64,000 nt of DNA. It comes from Alopecurus myosuroides. Taxonomy: Eukaryota; Streptophyta; Magnoliopsida; Poales; Poaceae. The notes under the pieces were generated by a model, which was not told the DNA's origin, did no database searches, and saw only the letters and a list, made by a program, of their open reading frames with translations. Shown in pieces: positions 10,140 through 19,734 of the stretch (positions within the stretch are counted from its first letter, which is position 1; the number at the start of each line of letters is the position of its first letter). The stretch spans positions 165,382,416-165,446,415 of the forward strand of contig CM054060.1 in NCBI GenBank assembly GCA_028641055.1, in the 5' to 3' direction. The translations under genes and the position numbers were made by a program.

Positions 10140-10968
10140 AAACGCCCCCCCTTGAAGGAATCGCGCCCCGAGATTCCTACTGAGAAGAGAAAAGGTCCGG
10201 ATACTTCTTGCGAAGATCCTCTTGAGCTGTGACACGTGAAACACATCGTGCACCTTGGATAGTTTTTCTGGAAGTTCAAGACGATAGGCATTCCTGGCAA
10301 CTCTTCTGGAAAGACGTCAGGGAATTCGCAAACCCCCGGAACATTTTCGAGTAGAGGTAGAGGTTTTGCATCAAGGGTGTATAGCTGAATGGAACTTGAT
10401 TCATATGGAGAATAGACTATCTGGCCAGAAGGGTGGAACAGAGTTATTGATTAGACGCCGGTAGAAGAACTAAAGTGGGAGGCAACAACAAGGTTTGAAC
10501 GGACGAAAAGGATGTTGAGAAGCACAGGATATCGAAGCAACATTCGGGAAACACGAGGCCAAAACACTCCTGAGGTACTACGGAAAACCCATCCGGGCTT
10601 CTAAAGGATCAATATCTACTGCTTAAGGGATAGAGGATCTGCTTCCGGGGCTTACACGCCTCCGTTCTCAATCGTGAGTAGGCAACATGATAAATCATGT
10701 CACAACCACCTCCATTCCTAAGGTCTAGTAGATATAACTATCCTAAAGAAACCAGGATACGTGAAATCCTAACTTGAAAGTTTAGATGAGAAGAGAAAAC
10801 AACGTTGCACTTCCTTACCAGAAAAAGGGAGGGTGGGTGGGGAAAGAAATAAAAGAACAGAATTCCTACTCTCATGTTTCATTTTTCCTATATAGCTACA
10901 AAATAGTTTCTAGACTCAACTGCGACCAGTAAAAGGGATCCTACAGGCAGACAGGCTCTGATACCAGT
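10140..10968 (-). other. Element A interior: remnant with polypurine tract, three deletion joints and leader
   Basis: Starts with a C-rich run (minus strand AAGGGGGGGCG), the likely polypurine tract. Comparison with element B shows collapse: 10140-10223 matches B near 24310-24390, 10224-10291 matches near 24580-24650, 10292-10450 matches near 27190-27355, and 10451 onward matches the B leader from about 29785. About 10587-10768 has no counterpart at that place in B. No protein could be made from this interior. Confidence 0.75.
10953..10968 (-). promoter_or_regulatory. Primer binding site of element A (initiator Met-tRNA type)
   Basis: Read on the minus strand, TGGTATCAGAGCC begins three bases after the LTR end. 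This is the standard plant gypsy/copia primer site complementary to the 3' end of initiator tRNA-Met. It fixes the element's orientation as minus. Confidence 0.85.
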
Positions 10969-13230
10969 TGTCGCACCCGGACTTCTAGAGGATACTCACA
11001 GACCGCTAAACAGTAGAACAAATGGCTTACGGGGCATACCGGCACCCGCATCTCAATATGAGTAGGCCAACACGTAAACGTGTGACAACCATTCTCTACT
11101 ATCCATCGTCTGCGTAAATCATCCCATAGAAATCAGGACACTTCCGTTGACGTACTTCATAACATACACACATGGTACGTCAACGGCATTAGAACAACTG
11201 ATATCACAACATATCTCTAAGACACAAAAGATTGAAATAAGTTGCAAATGGCTCTCACTAGAGCAGAGATAGCAAATACAATCATCCAGAGGACACATGT
11301 CCCAACAATTCATCATTACATCACAGCGGAAGCATCCAAAGTGTCTGAGTACAGACAAGATCCACATAGGCCTAAGAGGCCGGAAACGAAAAGACGGAGC
11401 CCATCCACGAAGTCTCGGATCCTGCCCGGGTCCGCTATCTACTCGTCAGCAGCCTCGTCATACTCCACGTAGTAGCCACCATGGGGATCCTCGGAAACGT
11501 AGTCTGCGGAAACCACAGCCCCAAAGGGGTCAGTACATAAACGTACTGGCAAGCAATACTCACAAGATACCAAAGTGTACCCGGCAACACCAAGTACAGA
11601 TGCTTTGGGTCAACGGTAGAATAGGTGATACAAAAATGCGGCAGCAGGCTGCTCTAACCAACTACAGAAACATGCTACAACTTCCGGCTAAAAGAGAGGG
11701 ATAAGATAGCGTATCGTAACCAACTATAACTAACCTCAAACAAACCCATCCTGGATCTCGCCCCTTATCCAAAGAAGCAATCCGAGGATAACTCACACAG
11801 TTGGATTAATGATGGTTCAAGTTATTGTGTCAATAAGACTATTACTAGGCAAGTTATCATTAGTGAGGTGTAAGTTGTTCTGAGTACTTGTTAGCCAGTA
11901 CTTTCACCAAGTCAACCATAACCGCGGAAAACACGGCTTCTCGAGAAGATTTAACCCTGCAGGGGTGCACCAATTTGTCCGTACACGTAAGAATAACCCG
12001 CCAGATCGAATGGCCCTTCCACCAAGCGGGGCACTCAACACAACTCAACTCTTCTTCGCATCAAGCCCAAAGAACCCCGTGCAATTGAGCGCACGGCTAA
12101 TCAAGCCCCACGAAGAAAAGGGGACCCTCATAGCACTCTAAGAACGTGTCTCCCTAAATGCCGACTACAAAAGTTTCCACCCTGGCCTCGGGTTCGTACC
12201 TGCATATGCGTGCGGCAAATGGAAAACCCGAACTAAATGAGGCGATTTGGACGAGATGCGAATCGAATCAAATTGAGGGGGGCGCCCATACACGCTTCCC
12301 ACATGCGGTTAGTGCGCTCATCATGGATCAGTAGACAAGACCCTTTTCCTAATTAGGGTCGACACTAGTAGGCCTCAAAACCACGCCGGGCCTCCTGCCG
12401 GTGCCTTATCATCAAATTAGCATTACCTCAAACATTAACAGGTTGATTGTTTAAACATCGAGCCCCAGAATATAATAAATATGGTAACAGAAATAACGGA
12501 CAACAGACTCGAGCATAAACAACCCTAAACATGCTAGTAAGACACAGGCAACAAGCAACAAGGTTATAGGTGTGGAGGTGAAGCTATATCAGGTATACAG
12601 GATAACATGTGATAGGATCGGAACACAAGCAACGATTCATAAGGCTAGCAGAATAGACAACGGAAAGTATCGGTATCCAGTGTGGAAAGGAACACAATGG
12701 TTCATGTGAGTGAATACTTGCCTGCAAACTCAGTAGCCTGGTACTGAGCTAACTCCTCAGAAGTAGTGTCGTAAACCTCGTCTGTCTCAACGTCGTTGTC
12801 TATTCGAGAAGAATCAAACAAACAACATAGAGAGACAAACAATCAATAACATGGCATAATGCACAGACATGGGATGATGCATGACAATTTAATTGATGCA
12901 TCAAAGATAAACTAGTTGACATGGTAACATAATTAAATGGACCCATATGCAATTTTGGATTGCATATGGAAAGCCCATGAATTATGGTTGGATTAAATGA
13001 TCTACAACTAAACATCATGTGAAAGTGGATTAGCATGATGCATGGATGAGGAAAACAAAAAGAAAACAACAAAAGATCCAATTTGAAATAAAGTTTACCA
13101 AGTTTGGAATTTTATTTATTAAGTTATGAAATTTTGGTTTCTTAAAGGTGTTACACAAGAATTTGTTGTTTTCACCAATTTAAATTGTTCAAAATAGATA
13201 ACAAAGTTCATATTTGGAAAGTACACAAAA

Positions 13231-13960
13231 TTTTAGGTGGAATACATGTTTCAATTATTGAACAAGGAATTAAGATGAATTAATTATGAATTAAACAAGT
13301 TTAAACAAGATTTAAATGAATTTAATTCAAGTATGAATTTAGTTGAATTTTTATTTTTTTCAAAACATTAAACCAAATTCATATTTGAAAAGTTTATACT
13401 TTTCTGGTTTGAAAACATATTTTATATGTTCAAAAAGAAATTAATTTGACCAAGTTATGAATTTAGCAATATTAAATGATTTAAACAAGGTTTAAATTAT
13501 TTAACCAATTTTAATTATTGAAAACATGAAACAAAGTTTATATTTGAAAAGGTGTTTCAATTTGGCATGGAAAACATATTTCATTTGTTGAAAATGGATT
13601 TAAAATGAGCAAGTTATTAATTTGACAATTTTAAATGCATTAATTAAGAAACAGTTGTTTTCAGCAATTTAATTTATTTAAAACAGAACACAAAGTTGAT
13701 ATTTGCAAAGTTCATGAAAAATTGAATGGAAAACATATTTAGTTTGTTGAATTTGGAATTTTTATGCCCAAGTTATGAATTTTGCAAAATTAAGTGAATT
13801 AAACAAGGATTCAAATATTTCACCAATTTAAAATATTCAAAACAGTAAACAAAATTTATATTTGGGTATAGAATTTAATTTGGTATGGAAAACATACTTA
13901 AAATGTTGAATTTGGAGTTGCAATGAATTAGTTATGCATTTTTAAAGTTTAGGTATTAAT
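13231..13960 (-). repeat. AT-rich tandem array, 159-bp period (element A right LTR)
   Basis: The motif GAAAACATA recurs at 13411, 13570, 13729 and 13888, exactly 159 bp apart, with related sequence around each. A diverged unit lies about 171 bp before the first. The left LTR keeps the same four at 8034, 8193, 8352 and 8511. Period and degenerate sequence are shared with arrays in B, D and E. Confidence 0.75.
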
Positions 13961-14098
13961 CTGCCATTTATTCAACAGCCAGGGACTTAGAAAATAATTG
14001 CAGGGACCTAGAAGAATACTAACAGGGACTGGTCTGTGAATAGGAGTTTGTGCTGGACCTGGAAAATAAAATAGCAAAAGATGGGGTTATTGCACGGG

Positions 14099-14160
14099 GG
14101 TGGGATTCGATCCCAAGCCCTCTGCATGTGTGCGCAAGGGAGCTACTAGTTTGGCTGCTG
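14099..14160 (-). other. tRNA-like segment in LTR of element A
   Basis: On the minus strand GGGATCGAATCCC resembles a T-arm/B box (GGTTCGAATCC) with one base different. It is preceded at tRNA-like distance by a D-arm-like AACTAGTAGCTCC. The left LTR copy (8720-8785) has a weaker version. It is not a functional tRNA: the acceptor stem is missing. Confidence 0.45.
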
Positions 14161-14717
14161 CATGTCTCGTGACAGAAAGGGACGCGCGGGGGGTATAACA
14201 TTCAGTTACGCTATTAACTGAACTGAATACAGATTCAGTTAACTGAATTGCAACGAGGAACCGGTGATCACCGGCAGCGACTGCTCGCTGCGCGCGGTTG
14301 CTGCTCGTGTGCGTGTGGGCTAGGGAGGCGTGCGGGCTCGTGACGTGGATGCAGAGAGGATGGAAGAGAGGGGGGAGGTGGTGCTCACCACGGGCAGAAG
14401 GAGAGGCAGGGCGGCTTGGCGCGGTGGTGGTGGTCGTCGCCATCGACGGCGCGGTGGTGGAGCTCCGGGGGCTCCCAGCCCTGGTCGAGGACGCGAGGAG
14501 GACGGCGGAGGAGAGGGGATTCCGTTCCCGACCCTAACCTGGCCGGTGGGGCATCGTGAGGGTGATCACCGGAGAGGGATGTGGTGGGGTTCGGTGGCTG
14601 GTAGGTACAGAGACATAGAAGCAGAGGTGCAGGGCAGAGGGAGAGGAAGAGATCGGCGGCGGGGAGGGAGAAAGGTGGAGGGGAGAGCTAGGGCAGGAGG
14701 GAGAGGAGTGGAGCTCG

Positions 14718-14723
14718 TTATAA
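14718..14723 (-). promoter_or_regulatory. TATA-like box in element A LTR
   Basis: TTATAA on the minus strand (also 9341-9346 in the left LTR), at the start of the GC-rich leader and about 0.8 kb inside the LTR. B and E have CTATTTAG and CTATAAGA at the equivalent place, which supports it as the element promoter. Confidence 0.5.
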
Positions 14724-15516
14724 GGAGGAGGGGGGAGGAGCTGCAGCCGTTTCTCCTCTGAAGCTCGACGTGGACATTGCGGATGGCCTGCCGTACCGAG
14801 GAAAGAGATGAGGGGGGGTACCAGGCCGGTGGGGATGGTGGGCTGGCCCAAATGGGCTGGCCTGCCCCCTCTCTCTGTTCTGTTTTTAATTTTTCCTTTC
14901 TTCTTTTTTTTTTTGTAGAAAAGAATAAGAGAAGAATAGATGGGTTTTTAGGATAGGAAAAATTTAGGGAAGAAATTGTATAGGTTGTTTATTGTAAAAG
15001 CACCAAGTGCAAACTTTTGTTTTCTCAAACATTTCAAATTTGTTGCTGTTTGTAATTTCAATTGAAATTGAGTGAATTTTTGGGTGTTAATGGATTAAAT
15101 GAAAAGAACAATTTAACAGTTTTAATTTCAAGTGTAATGATAACAAATGATTGATTTGTTTTGTAATTTCCATAAATTTCAAAATGGTTGCTGTTTGGAA
15201 ATTTAATTGAATTTGAAAATGTTTTGGTATTAAATGAATTATTGATAGAAACAAATCAATAGTTTGAAATTACAACTTTAATGGAAACAACTAATTGCTT
15301 TGATTTGAATATTCATTTGGAAATTGTAACAGCACAAGTATGAAACAAATATTTGAAATTTGGTTTGAAATTCAAATAGAAAAACAAGGGAAAACAAAGG
15401 AAAACAGAGGAAAACAATTGGAAAACAAATGCAAAACTTAAGATGCGATGATGCAAAACATAAAATAACAGAGAGCAAACATTCTAATGGATGTTTTTCA
15501 TACTTGGGATGTTACA

Positions 15517-16720
15517 CGTGGGGCCTACGTCCAAGGGTGTTTACATCACGGGAGAAGCTCGGGAAAGCATGAAGGACCTCGTCATCAGAGAGATCATCAC
15601 CAACCCCGAAGGAGAGAAGATCGTGGACGACTCTGGTTGGGAGCCAGAGTCGGATCTGCTAGAAACCGGATCTGTCATCACGATCGGCCGGATCAGCGTC
15701 TTCGTCGGTATGGTACGTGCATCTGGTTTTGTTTCTGACCATAATGAATGTGATTCCGTATCAGGGGATGATACTTGTGTTCAATCGGATGGAGAAGAAT
15801 CGGTCGGGACGGTAGATCCGGAGAAGGAGCCCACCACGAAGAGGGAACAGCCGGAGGAGCCGGCATGGACCCCGCGTGGTCGGGTTATGGGAGAAGATGA
15901 TACCGAGTCTATCTTGCACTTGCTTGAGGATCGGTACGAAGAAGATAGTGACGATGAAGAAGAATACGAATCGTCGCCAGACATCACGCGCCGAGTCGCG
16001 GTATATACAGCCCCCGCAACCAATCTTAATCAGGGCGATGTGTCGGCAGCCGCGGCTGGAGCGGCGCGAGCGCTGGCCCAACAACAGACACCGGCTAATG
16101 GAAACTCGGTTATAGCCCGGGTCGATGGAGAGTCGTCCTCCGTCACCAGCCATACAGGAGAAAGTGAACGGGACAGAAATATGTTTGGATTCACAGCAAA
16201 TAGAACGCCAGGAGCGGGAGCCTCGCATCCGCCAAATCCGGCTCTGTTCAACAACAACCTGATTTTAGATTCCACAGTGTTAGCGACGGTAATAACCCCA
16301 GAAAACGCGGCGGCGCGCGCCCGAGATCTGGATGTGGCTCGCCGTGCGTTGGAGCAACAAAGAAGAGATGTGGAAGCTGAGAAGCAAGAGATAGCCGCAC
16401 GTCAGCACGAATTGGAAGAACTAGAGAATCGTATTCAAGTCCAGTCGACTAGGATTTATAATCAGAGGCACCAGACGAGATTACCGGCAGCAGGTGGAAA
16501 CTTACAGCCGGCTGTATTGTTCCTTACCCCTCAGGATCAACCAATCCCGGTGGTAAATCAAGGAACCGGGTATCAAGCGGCAACCTTGGGAGGACAGCCG
16601 TCAAACGTGCATGCCGGGTTACCCACGCTGCAAACTGGGATCGCCCCTGGTAATGCTGCACCACCACCACCACCACGATTTCATACCCCACCAGGTCACT
16701 TCAACAACCCCATACGCCGC
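15517..16720 (+). pseudogene. Element C gag region, N-terminal part
   Basis: Open from the junction with A at 15517 to about 16720, so its true start is lost. It encodes an acidic low-complexity protein with D-E-E-E-Y-E-S-S, then a Q/E/R-rich coiled-coil-like segment (about 16320-16440) and a proline run (P-P-P-P-P-R-F) near 16665. Around 16700-16720 the reading shifts by one base to the frame that continues through the gag capsid region below. Family knowledge: gag forms the virus-like particle. The region 15517-15710 may belong to a separate upstream exon, because a GT donor-like site (GTACGTGC) lies at 15712; this is uncertain. Confidence 0.6.
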
Positions 16721-19700
16721 GACCTTAGCGCTCGACCGTATCCCATTGGGAGAGACGCCTCGAGAAATCGAAACTCGGCAGGCCATAGAGATGCTACGCA
16801 CCGCAGTGGCTCAGCAGGCAAATTACCCGGATCATAGAAGTGGTTTGCACGGGACGCCGTATGTCAGCCGGCAACCCGGAAACACGAGGAATATTCAGTC
16901 AAGCTCGGCACGGCGGAGGGCAGAGCAGCAGCAAATGCCGCCTCCTCCTCGCAGACCAGCGGCTCCCGCAGTCTCGGCAGCACATGTGATAGTCGACAGT
17001 TCCCGTGCAAGGCGCATGGCCGGGTCAGCAGTACAAGGGGCAGTAGGCGCCGCACACCCAGCCATGCCAGCCGAGTCTCATGTATCGCGCGCAAGGCCGG
17101 TATTGACCAACCTGGCCGGCCCTAAGTGTTTGTCGGACGCCATCAGAGCAGAACCATACCCGGATAAATTCAAGGAACCGGGTAAAGTTGTGAACTATGA
17201 ACCAACTATGGATCCAGAGACCTGGCTGAGCAGTTATGAGATGGCAATGTCTATCCGTAATGCATCAGAAAAGCTTCAAGTCAAGTTCATGTATCTCATG
17301 ATGTCTGAGGGAGCAGCAAAGTTGTGGTTCAACAACCTGCCGGACAGATCCATTAATTCATGGAATGAGTTGAAAACAGCTTTCATTAAGCACTTTCATG
17401 GAACATGCGGAAAGTTATTCACGATTGATGATTTGGAAAGATGCGTCCAGAGGAAGGGAGAGTCGGCGCGCAGTTGGGTGCGCCGGGTTATGGAAATTCT
17501 CCACTCTTCCACTGATATTCAGCCAAAAGATGTGTTACAGGCTATGGCAAAAACATGCAAATACATACCCCTGGTGCAAAAACTAACGCGCATGAAATCC
17601 AGTCGGCATGCCTCGGAAATCACGATGGGGGAATTGATGGACGCATGCAACAACCATGCCGCCACTGATACCACCGAAGAGGAGGTTGAGGACAAAAAAG
17701 CGAAGGCCAACGCCAACAATAATAGAAGACCCGGTAACGGGGCTGCACCGGGTAATAATGGAGGGAGTAATGGAAATAACCAACACAAACGCCCGTATGA
17801 AGCAAACTCCGAGTTTGTTGCCAATACCGAGGCCGGGTTTCCAAGACCCAGGGTAGAAGGAAACTTCAACGGAGGAAACTACCAGGGGCCACCGAGGCCG
17901 GCTAACCATATAGAGGCCTTCAGGATGCCTTGTCCGCGTCATAGCAGGAACGGCAGGACGGCTAATAATTCATTGGAGCAATGCGTGGACTTACAGAGAT
18001 GGAAGAACAAGGAAATACATAAAGCCCTGCGAGGTGCAGGCCGGGGAGGAGGACCGGGTCCGGGTGGAAACCCGGGCAACGAGCCACCCCCCGCGGGCAA
18101 CGCAGGAGGTGGTAAGCCGGGTAATAACCAAGGAGGCGCTCGAGGTTTCCAAACCAACCCAAAACAGTTAGGACAGTACCACATTCACACTACCGGGACT
18201 TCTAACAAAGAGAGAAATATACTTAAAAGGGCTGTAAACTCGGTTTCTTCAGGTGTTCTGAGATATTTGAGATGGTCGGATCAAGAGGTAACATGGAGCA
18301 TAAGTGATCACCCGGAAACAATAGAACATCCGGGTGTGTTAGCTTTGGTGGTTGCACCACAGGTCAATGGTTACGAGATGAAAAAGGTTTTGATGGATGG
18401 TGGAAGTAGCATCAATATGTTATATTGGGAAACCTTTCTACGCATGGGGCTCAAGGAGTCTCAGCTGCAGAAAAGTTCCACAGTTTTCCATGGAATTGTG
18501 CCAGGTCACTCGGCGTGCCCTGAAGGAAAGATAACACTAGAAGTCGCTTTTGGAGAATCGAAGGATAATTTCCGAGTGGAATGGCTCACATGTGAGGTGG
18601 TAAAATTGCGTAGTCCTTATCATGCGCTGTTCGGGAGGCCGGCTTACTCCAAGTTCATGGCCAGGCCGTGTTACGTATACTTGCAGCTAAAGATTCCGGG
18701 TCCCAAGCAGACCATTACTATACATGGGAACCGGGCTGTGGCAGCAGAGTGTGACGAAGGAGATGCGGCAATGGCGGAACAGGATTGCAGGAAGGAAGAG
18801 CTCAAGTATTACCGGTCTCAGGTAGACCCGGAAGATAGAACGACTTTGAAGAGACCGAGTACGGAGGACGAGAGAGCAAAGTTTAAAGCGTCCCAGGACA
18901 CCAAGATGGTGGCTTTTGTCGAGGGTGATCCCTCCAAACAATTTGCCATAGGTTCTAACGTAGACAACGAGGAAGAGACACTTATAGAGTTTATTCGTGA
19001 GAACCAAGACGTTTTCGCTTGGACGCCCAGTGACATGCCGGGTATCCCGACCGAATTAGCTGAACACAGTTTGCACGTCGATCCCAAGTCTCGGCCTGTG
19101 AAGCAGGGCCTGAAAAAAATGAATGAGGAAAGGAGAAAGGCTATAGGAGCAGAGATAGCTCGGCTCCTTGCAGCCGGCTTTATCATGGAGGTTTTCCACC
19201 CAGATTGCTTGGCAAATCCGGTTCTAGTGCTGAAAAAGAGCAACGAGTGGAGGATGTGCATAGATTACACGAGTCTCAACAAGCATTGCCCAAAGGATCC
19301 GTTTGCCCTTCCAAGAATAGATCAGATTATAGATGAAGTGGCAGGAAGTTACCGATTGTGTTTCCTGGATGCTTATTCCGGGTATCACCGGATCAAGCTC
19401 AAAAAGGAAGATTGCGAGAAAACATCGTTTATAACCCCCTTTGGAGCTATTTGTTACAAAACTATGACCTTTGGGCTAAAGAACGCTGGCGCAACGTACC
19501 AACGGTGAATTCAGAAGTGCTTTGAGGATCAGATTGGACGCAACGTCCACGCTTATGTTGATGATGTGGTGATTAAAACAAGGAAAGCAGAAACGTTCAT
19601 TGATGACCTAAAGGAGACGTTCAAGAATTTGAGAAGATATCAGATGAAGCTTAATCCCACAAAGTGCGTATTTGGGGTTCCAGCAGGAAAGTTACTCGGC

Positions 19701-19734
19701 TTTATTGTTTCTGAGAGAGGAATTGAGGCAAACC
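16721..19734 (+). pseudogene. Element C gag-pol: capsid, zinc-knuckle-like region, protease and RT (5' part), with an in-frame stop
   Basis: The continuous frame is usable from about 16720 to TGA at 19506-19508. Capsid-like gag lies near 17150-17650 (W-L-S-S-Y-E-M-A-M, A-K-L-W-F-N-N-L-P). A C-P-R-H...C knuckle-like stretch is near 17925-17990 and G/P-rich sequence near 18040-18150. The protease has the D-G-G-S-S-I-N motif at about 18400, typical of Tat/Athila-type elements. RT begins near 19060 with N-P-V-L-V-L-K-K, W-R-M-C-I-D-Y, D-A-Y-S-G-Y-H and F-G-L-K-N-A-G-A-T-Y-Q. After the TGA the same frame reads on to the catalytic Y-V-D-D at about 19556 and is cut at 19734 by element B. The stop, the upstream frameshift and the insertion make it non-functional. 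Confidence 0.85.

Larger units (their letters stand above)
6942..15516 (-). mobile_element. Element A: internally deleted long-LTR Ty3/gypsy element, minus strand
   Basis: Two near-identical long direct repeats (6942-10139 and 10969-15516) flank an 829-bp interior. The intact repeat starts TGTCGCACC and ends GATGTTACA. A primer binding site next to the right repeat shows the element reads on the minus strand, so the right repeat is its 5' LTR. The left repeat lacks its first ~1,070 bp because the CACTA element ends there. The interior contains no gag or pol, only scraps matching three separated parts of element B. The sequence after 15516 is element C's gag region, so A inserted into C; the expected 5-bp duplication (CGTGG at 15517-15521) cannot be checked because the left flank is outside the window. 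Confidence 0.85.
10969..15516 (-). repeat. Element A 5' LTR (right copy), complete, 4,548 bp
   Basis: Begins TGTCGCACC at 10969 next to the primer binding site and ends GATGTTACA at 15516. Read on the minus strand, U3 is about 0.8 kb from 15516 to a TATA-like box (TTATAA, 14718-14723). The remaining ~3.7 kb is R/U5: a GC-rich leader (about 14200-14760), a tRNA-like segment (14099-14160), an AT-rich 159-bp array (13411-13950) and the conserved core with two palindromes (11937-11964). No convincing gene. Confidence 0.87.
15517..19734 (+). mobile_element. Element C, left segment (Tat-like Ty3/gypsy: gag, protease, first part of RT)
   Basis: Plus-strand gypsy coding sequence bounded on the left by A and on the right by B. 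It resumes at 34740 with the RT frame continuous across B after removing one copy of the AAACC duplication. C's own 5' LTR and start lie left of the window, displaced by A. Confidence 0.88.

Noticed and set aside
11860..12048. 62-residue minus-strand frame covering the palindromic core of element A
   Set aside because: The frame is not kept open in B, D or E despite high nucleotide similarity, so coding is unlikely.
14099..14160. Functional tRNA gene in the LTR
   Set aside because: Only T-arm and D-arm-like parts are visible; no acceptor stem, weak anticodon stem. Kept only as tRNA-like.
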